Positions 47,302-59,598 of a stretch of DNA of 64,000 nt are shown here, one piece after another. The notes beneath the pieces are model-generated. The model did not search any database. It was given only the letters and a program-made list of their open reading frames with translations, and was not told the DNA's origin. The position numbers and the translations under genes are program-made. This DNA is from Aegilops tauschii subsp. strangulata. Its lineage: Eukaryota; Streptophyta; Magnoliopsida; Poales; Poaceae. The DNA is taken from the NCBI RefSeq assembly GCF_002575655.3, contig NC_053037.3, positions 140,317,207 to 140,381,206 on the forward strand, read 5' to 3'. Numbering within the stretch: the stretch's first letter is position 1; the number at the start of each line of letters is the position of its first letter.

Positions 47302-49029
47302 TGAAGGAAATATGCCCTAGAGGCAATAATAAAGTTATTAATTATTTCCTTATTTCATGATAACTGTTTATTATTCATGCTAGAATTGTATTAACCGGAA
47401 ACTTGATACATGTGTGAATACATAGACAAACATAGTGTCACTAGTATGCCTCTACTTGACTAGCTCGTTAATCAAAGATGGTTGAGTTTCCTAACCATAG
47501 ACGTGAGTTATCATTTGATTAACGGGATCACATCATTAGGAGAATGATATGATTGACTTGACCCATTCTGTTAGCTTAGCACTTGATCGTTTAGTATGTT
47601 GCTATTGCTTTTTTCATGACTTATACATGTTCCTATGACTATGAGATTATGCAACTCCCATTTACCGGAGGAACACTTTGTGTGCTACCAAACGTCACAA
47701 CGTAACTGGGTGATTATAAAGGTTCTCTACAGGTGTCTCCGAAGGTACTTGTTGGGTTGGCGTATTTCGAGATTAGGATTTGTCACTCCGATTGTCGGAG
47801 AGGTATCTCTGGGCCCTCTCGGTAATGCACATCACTTAAGCCTTGCAAGCATTGCAACTAATGAGTTAGTTGTGGGATGATGTATTACGGAATGAGTAAA
47901 GAGACTTGCCGGTAACGAGATTGAACTAGGTATTGAGATACCGACGATCGAATCTCGGGCAAGTAACATACCAATGACAAAGGGAACAACGTATGTTGTT
48001 ATGCGGTCTGACCGATAAAGATCTTTGTAGAATATGTGGGAGCCAATATGAGCATCCAGGTTCCGCTATTGGTTATTGACCGGAGACGTGTCTCGGTCAT
48101 GTCTACATTGTTCTCGAACCCGTAGGGTCCGCACGCTTAAAGTTCGATGACGGTTATATTATGAGTTTTTGTGTTTTGATGTACCGAAGGTAGTTCGGAG
48201 TCCCGGATGAGATCGGGGACATGACGAGGAGTCTCGAAATGGCCGAGATGTAAAGATCGATATATTGGACGACTATATTCAGACTTCGGAAAGGTTCCGA
48301 GTGATTCGGGTATTTATCGGAGTACCGGAGAGTTACGGGAATTCGCCGGGGAGAAGTATTGGGCCTTATTGGGCCATGCGGGAATAGAGGAGAGAGGCCA
48401 AAAGGAAGGAGGCGCGCACCCCCCCTCTGGTCCGAATTGGACAAGGGGTGCAGCCCCCTTTTCCTTCTCCCTCTCCCCCTCTTTCCTTCTCTCCTACTCC
48501 AACAAGGAAAGGATGAGTCCTACTCCCGGTGGGAGTAGGACTCCCCCCTTGGCGCGCCCTCCTCCTTGGCCGGCCGCCTCCCCCCTTGCTCCTTTATATA
48601 CGGGGCAGGGGGCACCCCATAGACACAACAGTTGATCCTTTGGATCTCTTAGCCGTGTGCGGTGCCTCCCCCCCCACCATAGTCCACCTCGATAATACTG
48701 TAGCGGTGCTTAGGCGAAGCCCTGCGTCGGTAGAACATCATCATCGTCACCACGCCGTCGTGCTGACGTAACTCTCCCTCAACACTCGGCTGGATCGGAG
48801 TTCGAGGGATGTCATCGGGCTGAACGTGTGCTGAACTCGGAGGTGCCGTGCGTTCGGTACTTGATCGGTCGGATCATGAAGAAGTACGACTACATCAACC
48901 GCGTTGTGCTAACGCTTCCGCTTTCGGTCTACGAGGGTACGTGGACAACACTCTCCCCTCTCGTTGCTATGCATCACCATGATCTTGCGTGTGCGTAGGA
49001 ATTTTTTGAAATTACTACGTTCCCCAACA
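47302..49029 (+). repeat. 3' LTR of the copia element (1728 bp)
   Basis: Collinear with the 5' LTR over its full length, ending CCCCAACA just before the ATAAT duplicate. Confidence 0.9.
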
Positions 49030-50327
49030 ATAATAACATAATTGGATCATATAACTATCCCTCAACATGCAACAAAGAGTCACTCCAAAGTCACTAATAG
49101 CGGAGAACAAACGAAGAGATTATGGTAGGGTACGAAACCACCTCAAAGTTACTCTTTCGGATCGATCTATTCAAGAGTCCATAGTAAAATAACACGAAGC
49201 TATTCTTTCCGGTCGATTTATCATAGAGTTCGTACTAGAATAACACCTTAAGATACAAATCAACCAAAACCCTAATGTCACCTAGATACTCCAATGTCAC
49301 CTCAAGTATCCGTGGGTATGATTATACGATATGCATCACACAATCTCAGATTCATCTATTCAAACCAACACAAAGTACTTCAAAGAGTGCCCCAAAGTTT
49401 CTACCGGAGAGTCAAGACGAAAACGTGTGCCAACTCCTATGCATAGGTTCATGGGCAGAACCTGCAAGTTGATCACCAAAACATACATCAAGTGGATCAC
49501 GTGATATCCCATTGCCACCACAGATAAGCACGGCAAGACATACATCAAGTGTTCTCAAATCCTTAAAGACTCAATCCGATAAGATAACTTCAAAGGGAAA
49601 ACTCAATCCATTACAAGAGAGTAGAGGGGGAGAAACATCATAAGATCCAACTATAATAGCAAAGCTCGTGATACATCAAGATCGTACCACCTCAAGAACA
49701 CGAGAGAGAGAGAGAGAGAGAGAGAGCGATCAAACACATAGCTACTGGTACGTACCCTCAGCCCCGAGGGTGAACTACTCCCTCCTCATCATGGAGAGCA
49801 CCGGGATGATGAAGATGGCCACCGGTGAGGGATTCCCCCTCCGGCAGGGTGCCGGAACAGGGTCTCGATTGGTTTTTGGTGGCTACAGAGGCTTGCGGCG
49901 GCGGAACTCCCAATCTATTCTGTCCCCCGAAGGTTTTAGGGTATATGAGAATATATAGGCGAAAGAAGTCGGTAAGGGGAGCCACGAGGGGCCCACGAGG
50001 GTGGACGGCGCGCCCAGGGGGGTGGGCGCGCCCCCTGCCTCGTGCTCTCGTCGTTGATCCCCTGACGTGCACTCCAAGTCTCCCATATTGCTTTCTTTCC
50101 AAAAATAACTTTTCTGAAGGTTTCATTCCGTTTGGACTCCGTTTGATATTCCTTTTCTGCGAAACACTGAAACAAGGGAAAAAACAGAAACTGGCACTGG
50201 GCTCTGGGTCAATAGGTTAGTCCCAAAAGTAATATAAAAGTGCATAGTAAAGCCCATTAAACATCCAAGATGGATAATATAATAGCATGAATACTTCATA
50301 AATTATAGATACGTTGGAGACGTATCA
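49030..50327 (-). repeat. 5' LTR of element B, outer part
   Basis: Continues the LTR of B after the copia insert and ends (as plus strand) ACGTTGGAGACGTATCA. It holds a (GA)n run at 49702-49726, longer than that in the other LTR (35501-35518). Confidence 0.85.
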
Positions 50328-50392
50328 TTGGGTTTGACACTCTTATTTACCGAAGAAGGCTTCAAACGATCCCTTATACTTGTGGGTTATCA
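50328..50392 (+). mobile_element. 3' end of the older gypsy LTR (element E)
   Basis: TTGGGTTTGACACTCTTATT ... CTTGTGGGTTATCA is the characteristic end of a grass gypsy LTR. It is followed at 50404-50421 by TGACGCTGTTGCCGGCGA, a degraded tRNA-Asp-type PBS. Element B inserted 65 bases before this LTR end. Confidence 0.65.
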
Positions 50393-50516
50393 AGACCTTT
50401 TTCTGACGCTGTTGCCGGCGAACAATAGCGTGGGGTGAATATTCTCGTGTGTGCTTGTTTGCTTTATCACTAAGTAGTTTTTATTTTCTGTTCTAAGTTG
50501 TTCTCTATCTTTAGTT

Positions 50517-51096
50517 ATGGATATGGAACACGAAACACCAAAAAAATTAGTGGTACTTGCTACTCATGGAGATGGGGAACCTCCTAAAACCCTCGATGCT
50601 CGTTATGTGAGAGATATTATGCACTACTTTGATAATCCTGAGAAAACCCCATTCAACTTGATAATGGGAATAACATTGGATCAACGTGAATACTTTTGGG
50701 ATTATCGCTTGACACAAAATGGAAAATTTTATGGGATCAAATTTATATGTTGCATTGGTATGCTCGGGATTTATGCTTAAGATATGGTTATACTTGTTGC
50801 TCTAGGATGAAGGCTCCACACCTTCCCTTTTCATGTGAATTTAATGATAATGTAACCTTGGCTTCTTATGCTAATGGTATATATGATTACTATGATGTGG
50901 AAATAATAGAAGAATTTGTTGCTTTTAAGGGTGCTTATGAAATTGAATCTTTGTTTGAAAAGTTTAAAGATTTTGATGATTCAGTTTATAGACCTGAAAA
51001 TTTTGCTATCCTTAAATATTGCTATGATAATTATAAATACAATTACGGTATTGATGTGTTTATTGAGAAAGTCTCTGTTGTGAGTTATATGTTGTA
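50517..51096 (+). pseudogene. Gag-like start of gypsy element E, frameshifted and truncated
   Basis: ATG at 50517 gives MDMEHETPKK... with PKTLDARYVRDIMHYF. A one-base shift near 50725 moves the homologous reading to the next frame (KWKILWDQIYMLHWYARDLC...). That frame runs to 51096, where similarity to a gypsy element ends and an unrelated sequence begins. It lies about 100 bp after the PBS, as expected for gag. No zinc knuckle is reached. Confidence 0.55.
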
Positions 51097-51099
51097 ATA

Positions 51100-51652
51100 T
51101 TAAGTGGCCTGCGCGTCACGTATGATGGCTAGATCCACGAGATTGCCACGTTAATGTAAATATCGTAGAGATAACCAACATGTTACAGGTGACGATGCCA
51201 AGCGTACACGGAGGACGCCGACGTGGAGAAGGTGTACTGAGGCGCAGGACGAGGAGCTATAATTTCGTGCCACGACGGAATTTCTGAATTCGGTGCCACG
51301 ACAACGTTTTCTAAAATGGTTGCCATGACAACCTTTTCTAAAATTGCCGCCACGAAGCATTTTTGAAACGGTTGCCACGACAACGAAATATTGGCCGTCA
51401 CGACGCTTCAATTAAAGATTGAAGATGGACATGGAGAATTCCCAGCGCCAAGGGCTATACCATATCATGCTTTTATGAATTGCCTGAGATGTTTATCCCT
51501 TTGTTGTCTGCACCCTTTGATTGCGTAGTAGTCAATTATTAGGGTGATCTCTCGCAGTTAAAATCATGATTAAAAGGTGCTATTCTCGGTGTTGAGATTG
51601 TCTACGACATTCTAGCATCTCAGAGTTCGTCATGTCCACATGAGTACAAACA
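51100..51652 (+). mobile_element. Decayed LTR end of an old copia element
   Basis: GAGTACAAACA at 51642-51652 is followed by GTATCAGAGGT, which matches the copia initiator-Met PBS. A copia gag starts 315 bp later. I therefore read the DNA before 51652 as the LTR end of that element. Its left limit is unclear and it contains a short degenerate tandem array (51264-51408). Confidence 0.4.
51264..51408. repeat. Degenerate 25-27-bp tandem array
   Basis: GTGCCACGAC, GTTGCCATGAC, CGCCACGAAG, GTTGCCACGAC and CGTCACGACG recur about every 25 bases, with AACGTTTTCTAAAAT-like spacers between. Confidence 0.55.
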
Positions 51653-51967
51653 GTATCAGAGGTGTAAGACGGAGATGGTCAGGCCATGTATGCATATAGC
51701 ACTCAGTTGTATTGAAGTTCTGGTAGAATCATTCTAAGCTCGGAGCATGAATCATCGGAAGATGAACAAGAGTCATATGGAGATATGATCGGCAAAAGTT
51801 TGCCCACCAATCAAAATTCTCGTCATCAGTGATGTCCACATCGATGGCTGAGAACTAGATTTGAATCTTGACTCACTCACTATTAATTATGAGCGATATC
51901 AGTTAGAGTGGGAGTGCACTTTAAATTAAAATTTGTTTCATCACTAGTGCAGTATTAATTATAAATT

Positions 51968-52855
51968 GTGTCTAAAATTATTTGTGTGCCTATCGGTGTA
52001 GATCAAATGGCTCGCAATATGTACAACTTAGCTCCTATGTTAGAAAAAAAGTTGGCTGCTAATGGTGGAAACTATGCGGGTTGGATCTGGGACCAGAGAT
52101 TTATTCTTAGGAGTGCTAAGAAGGAGTATGTTCTAGATCAACCCATGGATGATGCTCCTGCAAAGAATGCACTGCCATAAGAAGTTGCTGCTTACACTGC
52201 TCGTAGTGATGACTATGATTCAGTCGAGTGTCTCATGTTAACTTGCATGGATCCTAAACTACAGAAGCATTTTGAATGATCTACTACTCAATTTATAATT
52301 GGGTCTCTAGAAGTTTTGTACATGAAGCAGGCAAGGACTGGATGTTTTGAATTAATCAAGGCCTTGATTGAATGCAATATGAAAGAGGTTTCCTCAATGA
52401 GTGAGCATATAATAAAGCTTGTTGGCTATGCTGATGGACTGGCTTCTCTGGAATTTGGAATTCCTCCAACACTCGGTACAGATATTGTGCTTGTTTCACT
52501 CCTCCCATATTACGATGGCATTATCATGAATTACAACATGAATGGGATAGAGAAAAGTGCAAACTGGTTGTTTGCTATGCTCGAAAGTATGGAAGATGGA
52601 ATGCGGAAGAACAAAATAGTGTTGATGGTCAATAAGACCACCATTTTCAAGAAGAACGGCGAGTCCAAGAACAAGAAATCTATTGAAGCCGGTAAGACGG
52701 AGTCACTTAAGAGGAACAAGGGCGGAGCCACTAAAGAGACTGAATTTTTCTACTGCAAACATAAGGGACACTAGGAGCGTAACTGCAAGAAGTATTTGGC
52801 GGATAAGAAGAGTGGTTCTTCTGGTAAAGGTATAATCGTTATACAAATTTAATGT
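51968..52855 (+). pseudogene. Gag of the old copia element, three stops
   Basis: One frame can be followed from about 51968 to 52850 with stops at 52178, 52277 and 52772. It contains the UBN2/Retrotrans-gag-like pattern (LEKKLAANGGNYAGW, LMLTCMDPKLQKHFE, SLLPYYDGII) and a CCHC knuckle. The knuckle reads FYCKHKGH, then a stop where Trp is expected, then ERNC, and the first Cys is Phe. It is a different copia lineage or an older relative of the 40465 element, sharing the KKYLADKK pattern after the knuckle. Confidence 0.7.
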
Positions 52856-55767
52856 AATTCTACTTGTAAATTTATGTATGTCATAAGTATTTGATACTGA
52901 TTGGTTGCTCTCATTTTGCAAACCGATACAAGGACTACAGAAACCTCACAAGGAGAGAAGAAATAAAGTCGTGATACAAATCAAGAATGGTGATGGGATC
53001 ACTACTCGGAGACCGTCAAAATCATGCCTTTAGTTTATCTTCAAGATTTATCTTAGAACTGAAATAATAGCTATTTTTCTTTGAAGTTATGTAATGCATT
53101 ATCCTATGGGTTATGCGATGGATATTCTTATAAGTTTTAAACAATAGTTGTTCAGATTATTATGAGAATATGGTTTTTGATTAAACCTTTGTTTTATGAT
53201 AGTTTATTCATGATGAATCTTGAAGGTTGTGATATATAACATTAAAGCTAAACGTCTTCAGAAGACTGATAGAACCACTTATGTGTGTCCCTGCTTGGTT
53301 ATATTTGATAATTAATCTTCATAGAGATGAATGACGTGGCTTGAATCTGCGTTGGTATTTCCCCAACGACAAGTATTTCCCTCAGTTATGGAACCAAGGT
53401 TATCAATCCAGTAGGAGAACCAAGCAACACTATGTAAACGGTACCTGCACACAAAGAACAAATACTTGCAACCCAACGCGAAAGAGGGGTTGTCAATCCC
53501 ACTACGGTAAAAAGATAGATTAAATTGTATGAGATTGGATAAATAGATATAGCAAGAACACAAAATAAAATAAGTAAAGAAAAAGTGAAGCGAGGTATTT
53601 TTGTGTTTTTGGAATAACATATCTGAAAACAATATGACAAAATATAGACCTGGGGGGCGTAGATTTCACTAGTGGCTTCTCTCGAGAAAAGAGCATACGG
53701 TGGGTAAACAAATTACTGTTGGGCAATTGATAGAAGAGCAAATAATTATGATGATATCCAAGGAAATGATCATGTATATAGGCATCATGTCCAAGATTAG
53801 TAGACCAACTCCTGCCTGCATCTACTACTATATATTACTCCACACATCGACCGCTATCCAGCATGCATCTAGTGTATTAAGTTCATGGAGAAACGGAGTA
53901 ATGCAATAAGAATGATGACATGATGTAGACAAGATCTATTCATGTAGGAATAGGTCCCATCTTTTTGTCCTTAATGGCAGCGATACATGTGTGCATTGCT
54001 AGCCATTCTGTCACTGGGTGAGGATACCGCAAGATCGAACCCATCGCAAAGCACCTCTTCCCATTGCAAGAAAAATCAATCTAGTTGGCCAAACCAAACC
54101 AAAGTTTTAGAGAAGAAATACGAACCTATAACTATCGTGCATATAAGAGATCAAAGAAACTCAAAATAATATTCATAGATAGATCTGATCATAAACTCGC
54201 ACTTCAGCGGATCCCAACGAACACACGCAAAAAGTCATTACATCAAATAGATCTCCAAGAACATCAAGGAGAACATTGTATTGCGAATCAGAAACAGAGA
54301 AGAAGCCATCTAGCTACTGCCCACGGGCCCGTAGGTCTATGATGAAATACTCACGCATCATCGAAGGAGCACCAATGAGGATGATGAACCCCTCCGTGAT
54401 CGTGTTCCCCTCCGGCAGAGTGCCGGAATCGGGCTCTAGATTGGATCTCGTGGTTCTGGAACTTGTGGTGGCTGGAATTGTGTTTCGACTGCTCCCCTTG
54501 GGTTTCTGGAATAACTGAGAATTTATAGAGCTGAGAGGCGGTGGAGGAGACCTCCATGGGCCCCACCACCCATCAAGGTGTGGCAAGGGCCTCTGGCGTG
54601 CCCAGGTGGGTGGTGGCCTCCCCTCTGGTGCTTCCTTGGCTCCCAAGTTGTCTTCTAGTCCAAAAAAATCTCCAAAAAGTTTTCAGGCATTTGGACTTTG
54701 TTTGGTACTGACATTCTACGAAGTAAAAAACGAGCAAAAAACAGCAACTGGCACTGGGCATTATGTCAATAGGTTAGTCCCAAAAATGATATAAAGTTGC
54801 TATAAAATGAATGTAAAACATCCAACAATGATAATATAACAGCATGGAACAATAAAAAATTATAGATACATTGGAGACGTATCAATGAAGTATAGAAGTC
54901 TTTTATTTAAATTGACTGAATACATTGTGATGTATAAAGTCCAACGCATTTAACTGGGCGTGTTGAATATTTATATTTCATAAATATTATAAGTAAATAT
55001 GATTTACTTCAGCACTGAAATATTTGAAATAGTTCAAAGAAATTTAGGATGAAGATATGATATCATTATGACAAAAGATAAACAAGATTCTTCTTTCTTG
55101 AAGAAATATATTGAAGTCATAAGTTTAGCAAGTAATTGAATAATTGCGGAACTATTATACGGGTCTGCTCCTGTTAAAATTTTGGGGATTTAAAAATAAT
55201 ACAACCAAACATTCACTAAACAGATACACCATCTAAAAGGTCTGATTAAACTATAAAAGTTAAAGAATATTTTATACCTATGCTTGATTGTAGATTTTAT
55301 GTTCCTTCCACGAAAATTTCAAGGACAAAATGTTTGTCAAGGAATGAATGTTTTTTTCAAAAAAAGGTTTACTCATTAAAGGAGTAAGTGGGAGGATGAT
55401 ACACCTTATTGAGATTATTGTATCTCTGGCTTCAGTTAAAACAAGACTACCAGAAGTGTTATGGAGTTTTTTTTCATAAAACTCAGCAAAGAAACTACTA
55501 CATTAGATGTAGAAGCTTTAGTTAAGACTGTAACAAATTGCGAAGATCAGGAAAGATTAAGAATCTATTGAATACTTCATCTTAGAAGAAGATGAATTTG
55601 CGCACTACAAGGAAGTAGTGATGGCGCACAGTAAGAGAGGTATGGCTTAAACCATTGAAATCCATAAATGAAGTCCATATACAAGGAACAAGTTTTGAAC
55701 TTGGTGAGACCTTCAAAAGGTGTGTTATGCACAAAATGTAAATGGATCTTCAAATATTCATGGATAG
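52856..55767 (+). pseudogene. Remains of pol of the old copia element
   Basis: Only traces remain on either side of the solo LTR. A GAG-pre-integrase-like region runs before 53326, and after 54890 AT-rich DNA with fragments of pol reading (KWIFK-like near 55742) stands where RT starts. Frames are broken throughout. Gypsy element D inserted at 55768, and the rest is not in the window. Confidence 0.45.
53332..54884 (-). mobile_element. Solo gypsy LTR with intact 5-bp TSD
   Basis: The copy is 1553 bp, flanked by ATGAA (53327-53331 and 54885-54889). On the minus strand it starts TGATACGTCTCCAATGTATC and ends ...AGCCACGTCA. It is close to the LTRs of elements A and C. It lies inside the decayed copia and is younger than it. 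Confidence 0.85.
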
Positions 55768-58700
55768 TTGTAGCGACCTGACCCAATACGATCAAGTCTC
55801 TGCGCTTTCTGTGGCATCCCTGGATCAGTATGCTGGCACACACAGTACCTCGACGAAATACCATAACATCACATGTAAAATACATACCGTAGATCCAGAG
55901 TATACCTTATATATGTCACAGCGGAAACATATCAATAGGGGTGTGGAGTCCCATCAATGCCAACGGCAAGTTGAGTGTAGACCGTAACACTATATCGTTA
56001 CTCTTTCTCGTCATAGAAATATCTGCAACATGAGACATTGCAGCCATGTAGGTCAGTGCATTGAATGTACCGGCAAGATCACAATAGAAAGCTGATGAAA
56101 GTCTATACAATAGGCAAATATGGTTGGTAGGGCTCTAAGTTTAACTTTTTTGGGGAAAAGCCAATTTTTTCCTACAACAAAGGAGTTAAACGAAATATTA
56201 CTACAAAAGTTGGTTGTTAGTGAGATGGTTCCACCAACCAATTCTCATGTCCCAAATTGTTAATAAAGCCCACTCGATATTATTAATTGTGTTGAGACTG
56301 GCCGATAGTATCATCTCCGGTGCTCATGTCATCCGTAACTGGGGACACGACTAATCGATTAGTTTAACACCCTATAGAGGTTTGTACACTTTACCCGCGA
56401 CATTTAATCACCTCCGTTATATCCCTGCACTGCCTGATGTTCGAGAACGGGATGGTAGAAACATGGTCTTCCAGAGAGATTATCCGGCAGGTGTCAGTGC
56501 CCATCCAATCCTGCAGTTCATCTACATCTGCTAGCAATCTGACCAGCTAGAGTCACGACTAAGGTCGACCAAGCCAGAGCCCATAATGACTTGCGGTTGC
56601 ACACATAAGCTTTCTGGCCTTGAAGTATCCATCCATCTCGTTGAGCCTGGGTGGCATTCTGTCAGGATGATCACAGGCAGATACCAGGATTCCCTGGCAT
56701 AACCATGATAGATATCGGGCTGCCAGATCCAATACCATTCCACCAAGAGTTATATTGAGTTCTTGAAGTATTGAAGTCTTGATCATCATGCAAGTCTTGA
56801 ATTATAAATCCTCACGACACTCTTGTATCACACATCCAACCCCCATCTACTACAGCGTAGCAATAATGCAAGATAACGTCCCTTCCTGCACAATCGTAAC
56901 AGGGGTATGGGTTTTTCCTACCTCGTGATACTACCTCAAGTTTCAAGCTCAATATAACTACTAGAGGAACATTGAAAAGGGTGACACTAGATGCAATAAA
57001 AACATAGGTAAGAAAAATATGGTCAAAGTGAACTTGCCTCGTAAGTTGATGAAGATTCTAACGCTCTCAGAAATAACTTGACACTAATCGTCACTCTCCG
57101 ATGAAAATCTATATAGTCAAACAATATTCACATAAGCAAACATACGGGCAAGCATTCTAGCAATCAAAAATAAGAATCAACAAAAGCAATAAAGACATCA
57201 ATAAGACAACCAAATAAAAATCCAAAGAAAACTTTAAAAGAACACTAAACGAAAACTATAAGGAAACGACTAAAGAACCAAAGTTTTTGTCCCAATTCAA
57301 CTTAACAACAAATAAAATTCTAAACTAATAATTTAGTAGAAAAGAAAATATAAAACAACTAAGTTAACTGAAATAATTTTTTCACAAAATTTTATTAGCA
57401 ACAAGAAAGAAAGAAAAAGCTATTATAAAACTCTAATTATGACCTAAACAAGTTTTAAAGCAAAACAAAAGTAAATACAATTTTTAAAGCCTATAAAAAT
57501 TTCTATTGTTGACTAATAGAAACACTAAACAATTTGTTAAAACTGACAAAAAGAAATGAATTAAAACAATTAAAAAACAAAGGAATAAAAGTAAAAAAAA
57601 CAAAGTCAAAACAATACTATTTTTGCTAAAACCCTAATTTAAATTGTTCTAAAATTACCCAAATTACTCCTACTGCAAAATAATACAACTACTTACCAGG
57701 AACAAAAAAGACTCAACTCAAAATCTATTTTTAAACTCAAGTTATTCAAAAACTAGTGTTTGAAGCAAATTTGAGCAAATTCAAATTTAAACTATTCAAA
57801 ATTGAAAACAAATTGCAGAAACGGAAACTACAAGAAATTGTAAAACTAATGCAAATAGAATCACTAAATTTGGCTTAAAACATGAAAGATATTCAATTTC
57901 TAAAAACAAAACTAATCTGAAATCTAAAATAAAAAGAAAAGAAAAAGGAAACACTAAGCATCGACTAAGGTGCCACGTGTCGCTAAGCTACTAGCTACCG
58001 GGGGTGCGCCATTTGAGTTGCGGATGGTCTACCGAATACTAAAAAAATGTCTTAGCATTTTAAATTAAACATCGGATCTACGGGGGCCATCGGATCGATA
58101 TCTGAGGGTGGGGAGGGTGGTCATTGAGAGAGGGGGGCGGATGGCTAGTGGCTTACAGTGGGTTGACGTCGACGGCGGCGGCAGGTCGGGCGTGGCTGAG
58201 GGCATCGCTCCGGGCGTCGGCAAGCTCGAGATGGTGGTCGTCGAGCACCAGGGAAGAGAGGGAGGCTCGGGGGTGGTATTGGGTGGCGTCAAGGGGGTCG
58301 GGGTAGTGCAACAGGGCAGTAATGGCAGCGACGATGACGTTCGGCAAGCCCGGCGAGCCGTCAAGGAAACACGGGGGGTGGCATGGAGTTTTTGCTGGAA
58401 AGGAGGGGCTGGCCTTAGTATTTATTGGCTGAGACACTTGGAGGAGGGGTTGAGCATCGGAGGAAGGGAATCCGAGGTGGGGCAGGGTTGCCGCGGTGGC
58501 GCTCCGGCGAGAAGGAAGGACTCAAGAGATCCGCCGGTCGGTAGGTCCCACCTGTCAGAAAGAGAGGGAAAGAAGGAAAGGGGCGGGTGACCAGACAAAA
58601 AGAGATTCGGGCGCGGGCGAACTAGCTGGGCCGGCCTATGCTATTTGGGACAGAAGGCTTTGGCCGTATTTTTTTGTTTTAAAAGTCAAACACAGGAAGA

Positions 58701-59598
58701 AAACAAAATGAACAAAATAAATAAAAACTTTATGTAGACATATTACATATCAAAATTTTCAAAATAAGATTTCCTAAGACATGAACTATTTTCCAAAGTC
58801 AAATAAAATCTACAAAAAAAATCAAATAATGCAAACAGTGCCACTGTTGCATTTAAAATAAATAAAATTGATTTTTAAAATACCAAAATGATTTCAAATT
58901 AATTTTTCTCCACTTTTCTATTGAAGCAAATCATGTTACCCTATTTTCCAAATATTTTATTTTTGAAGAAAAATAATTTGAATAAAAACAACATAACTCA
59001 TAAGTGGTTTTGAATTTGAATTTGAATTTCAAACCACTTTCAAATCTTTTCTATTTTCCTTATTCAAATATATTTCAAATGCCTCTGAGTTTTGAAGTGT
59101 CACATTACTTCTCTCATTTTGAATAACTTTCGGAGAATTTGAAATTTGGAAATTCAAATAACTTCAAATGGAAGGTGAGTTTCAAATAACTTCAAATTGA
59201 CTTTCAAAATGATTCTTTGAAACCTCCAACTCTCTTTCTTAAAATTTGAAGAAATCATTTTATCTTCTCCCATGAAACTCGTTGAGTTGCATAAAGTTTC
59301 TGAATTTGAAATATTTTCCACATGGAATTCAAATCCTCTCAAATCCCTTTTCTTTTCTTTAAAAGGAACAAGTCATATTATATTCACTCTAGGGTTTTGT
59401 GATGAAATGAATTTGAATTCATGGAACCAAATGCAAAGATGAAAGTTTGGGAAAGTCCTTCTATTTCCTCTCATTCAACTTTCAAAAAGTTTCAAATTCC
59501 AGTCAATTTCACATAATCAATCACACAACAATCAAATAAACACTCCTAATTATTTATTTAATATAACATTCCAAAATGTAGAATTTTGGGATGTTACA
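55768..59598 (-). repeat. 3' LTR of element D (3831 bp)
   Basis: On the minus strand it starts TGTAACATCCC and ends ...GGTCGCTACA, with inverted TGTA/TACA ends. It is very AT-rich (57000-58000 and 58700-59550) with a GC-rich island at 58080-58640. A TATA-like AATAAATACT (minus strand, about 58418-58427) sits just before the island, a plausible promoter with the GC-rich part as leader. Confidence 0.7.

Larger units (their letters stand above)
40465..49029 (+). mobile_element. Full-length copia element, BARE-1/Angela/WIS-like
   Basis: Length 8565 bp. LTRs are 40465-42198 and 47302-49029, and ATAAT flanks both sides (40460-40464 and 49030-49034). The uninterrupted target survives in the other LTR of B (near 34674-34690), which confirms the duplication exactly. 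The order inside is PBS, long leader, gag, protease, integrase, RT/RNase H, PPT. The LTRs differ by roughly 35-40 positions by eye (about 2%), which would put the insertion somewhat under one million years ago at the commonly used grass LTR rate. The coding part is more decayed than the LTRs suggest. Confidence 0.92.
34274..50327 (-). mobile_element. Gypsy element B, complete but split by a copia element
   Basis: The 3' LTR (34274-36117) and the 5' LTR (40058-40464 plus 49030-50327) are homologous, and TTGGG duplicates flank the whole (34269-34273 and 50328-50332). On the minus strand the order is 5' LTR, PBS (40028-40047), a short ORF (39933-39382), an ORF-poor internal region, a PPT region with GCTTGGGGATGC, then the 3' LTR. 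No pol motif was found, so it is non-autonomous. Without the copia insert the element is about 7.5 kb. Confidence 0.85.

Noticed and set aside
58065..58590. Open frames of 60-160 codons on both strands
   Set aside because: Inside the GC island of element D's LTR; overlapping on both strands with no recognisable domain.
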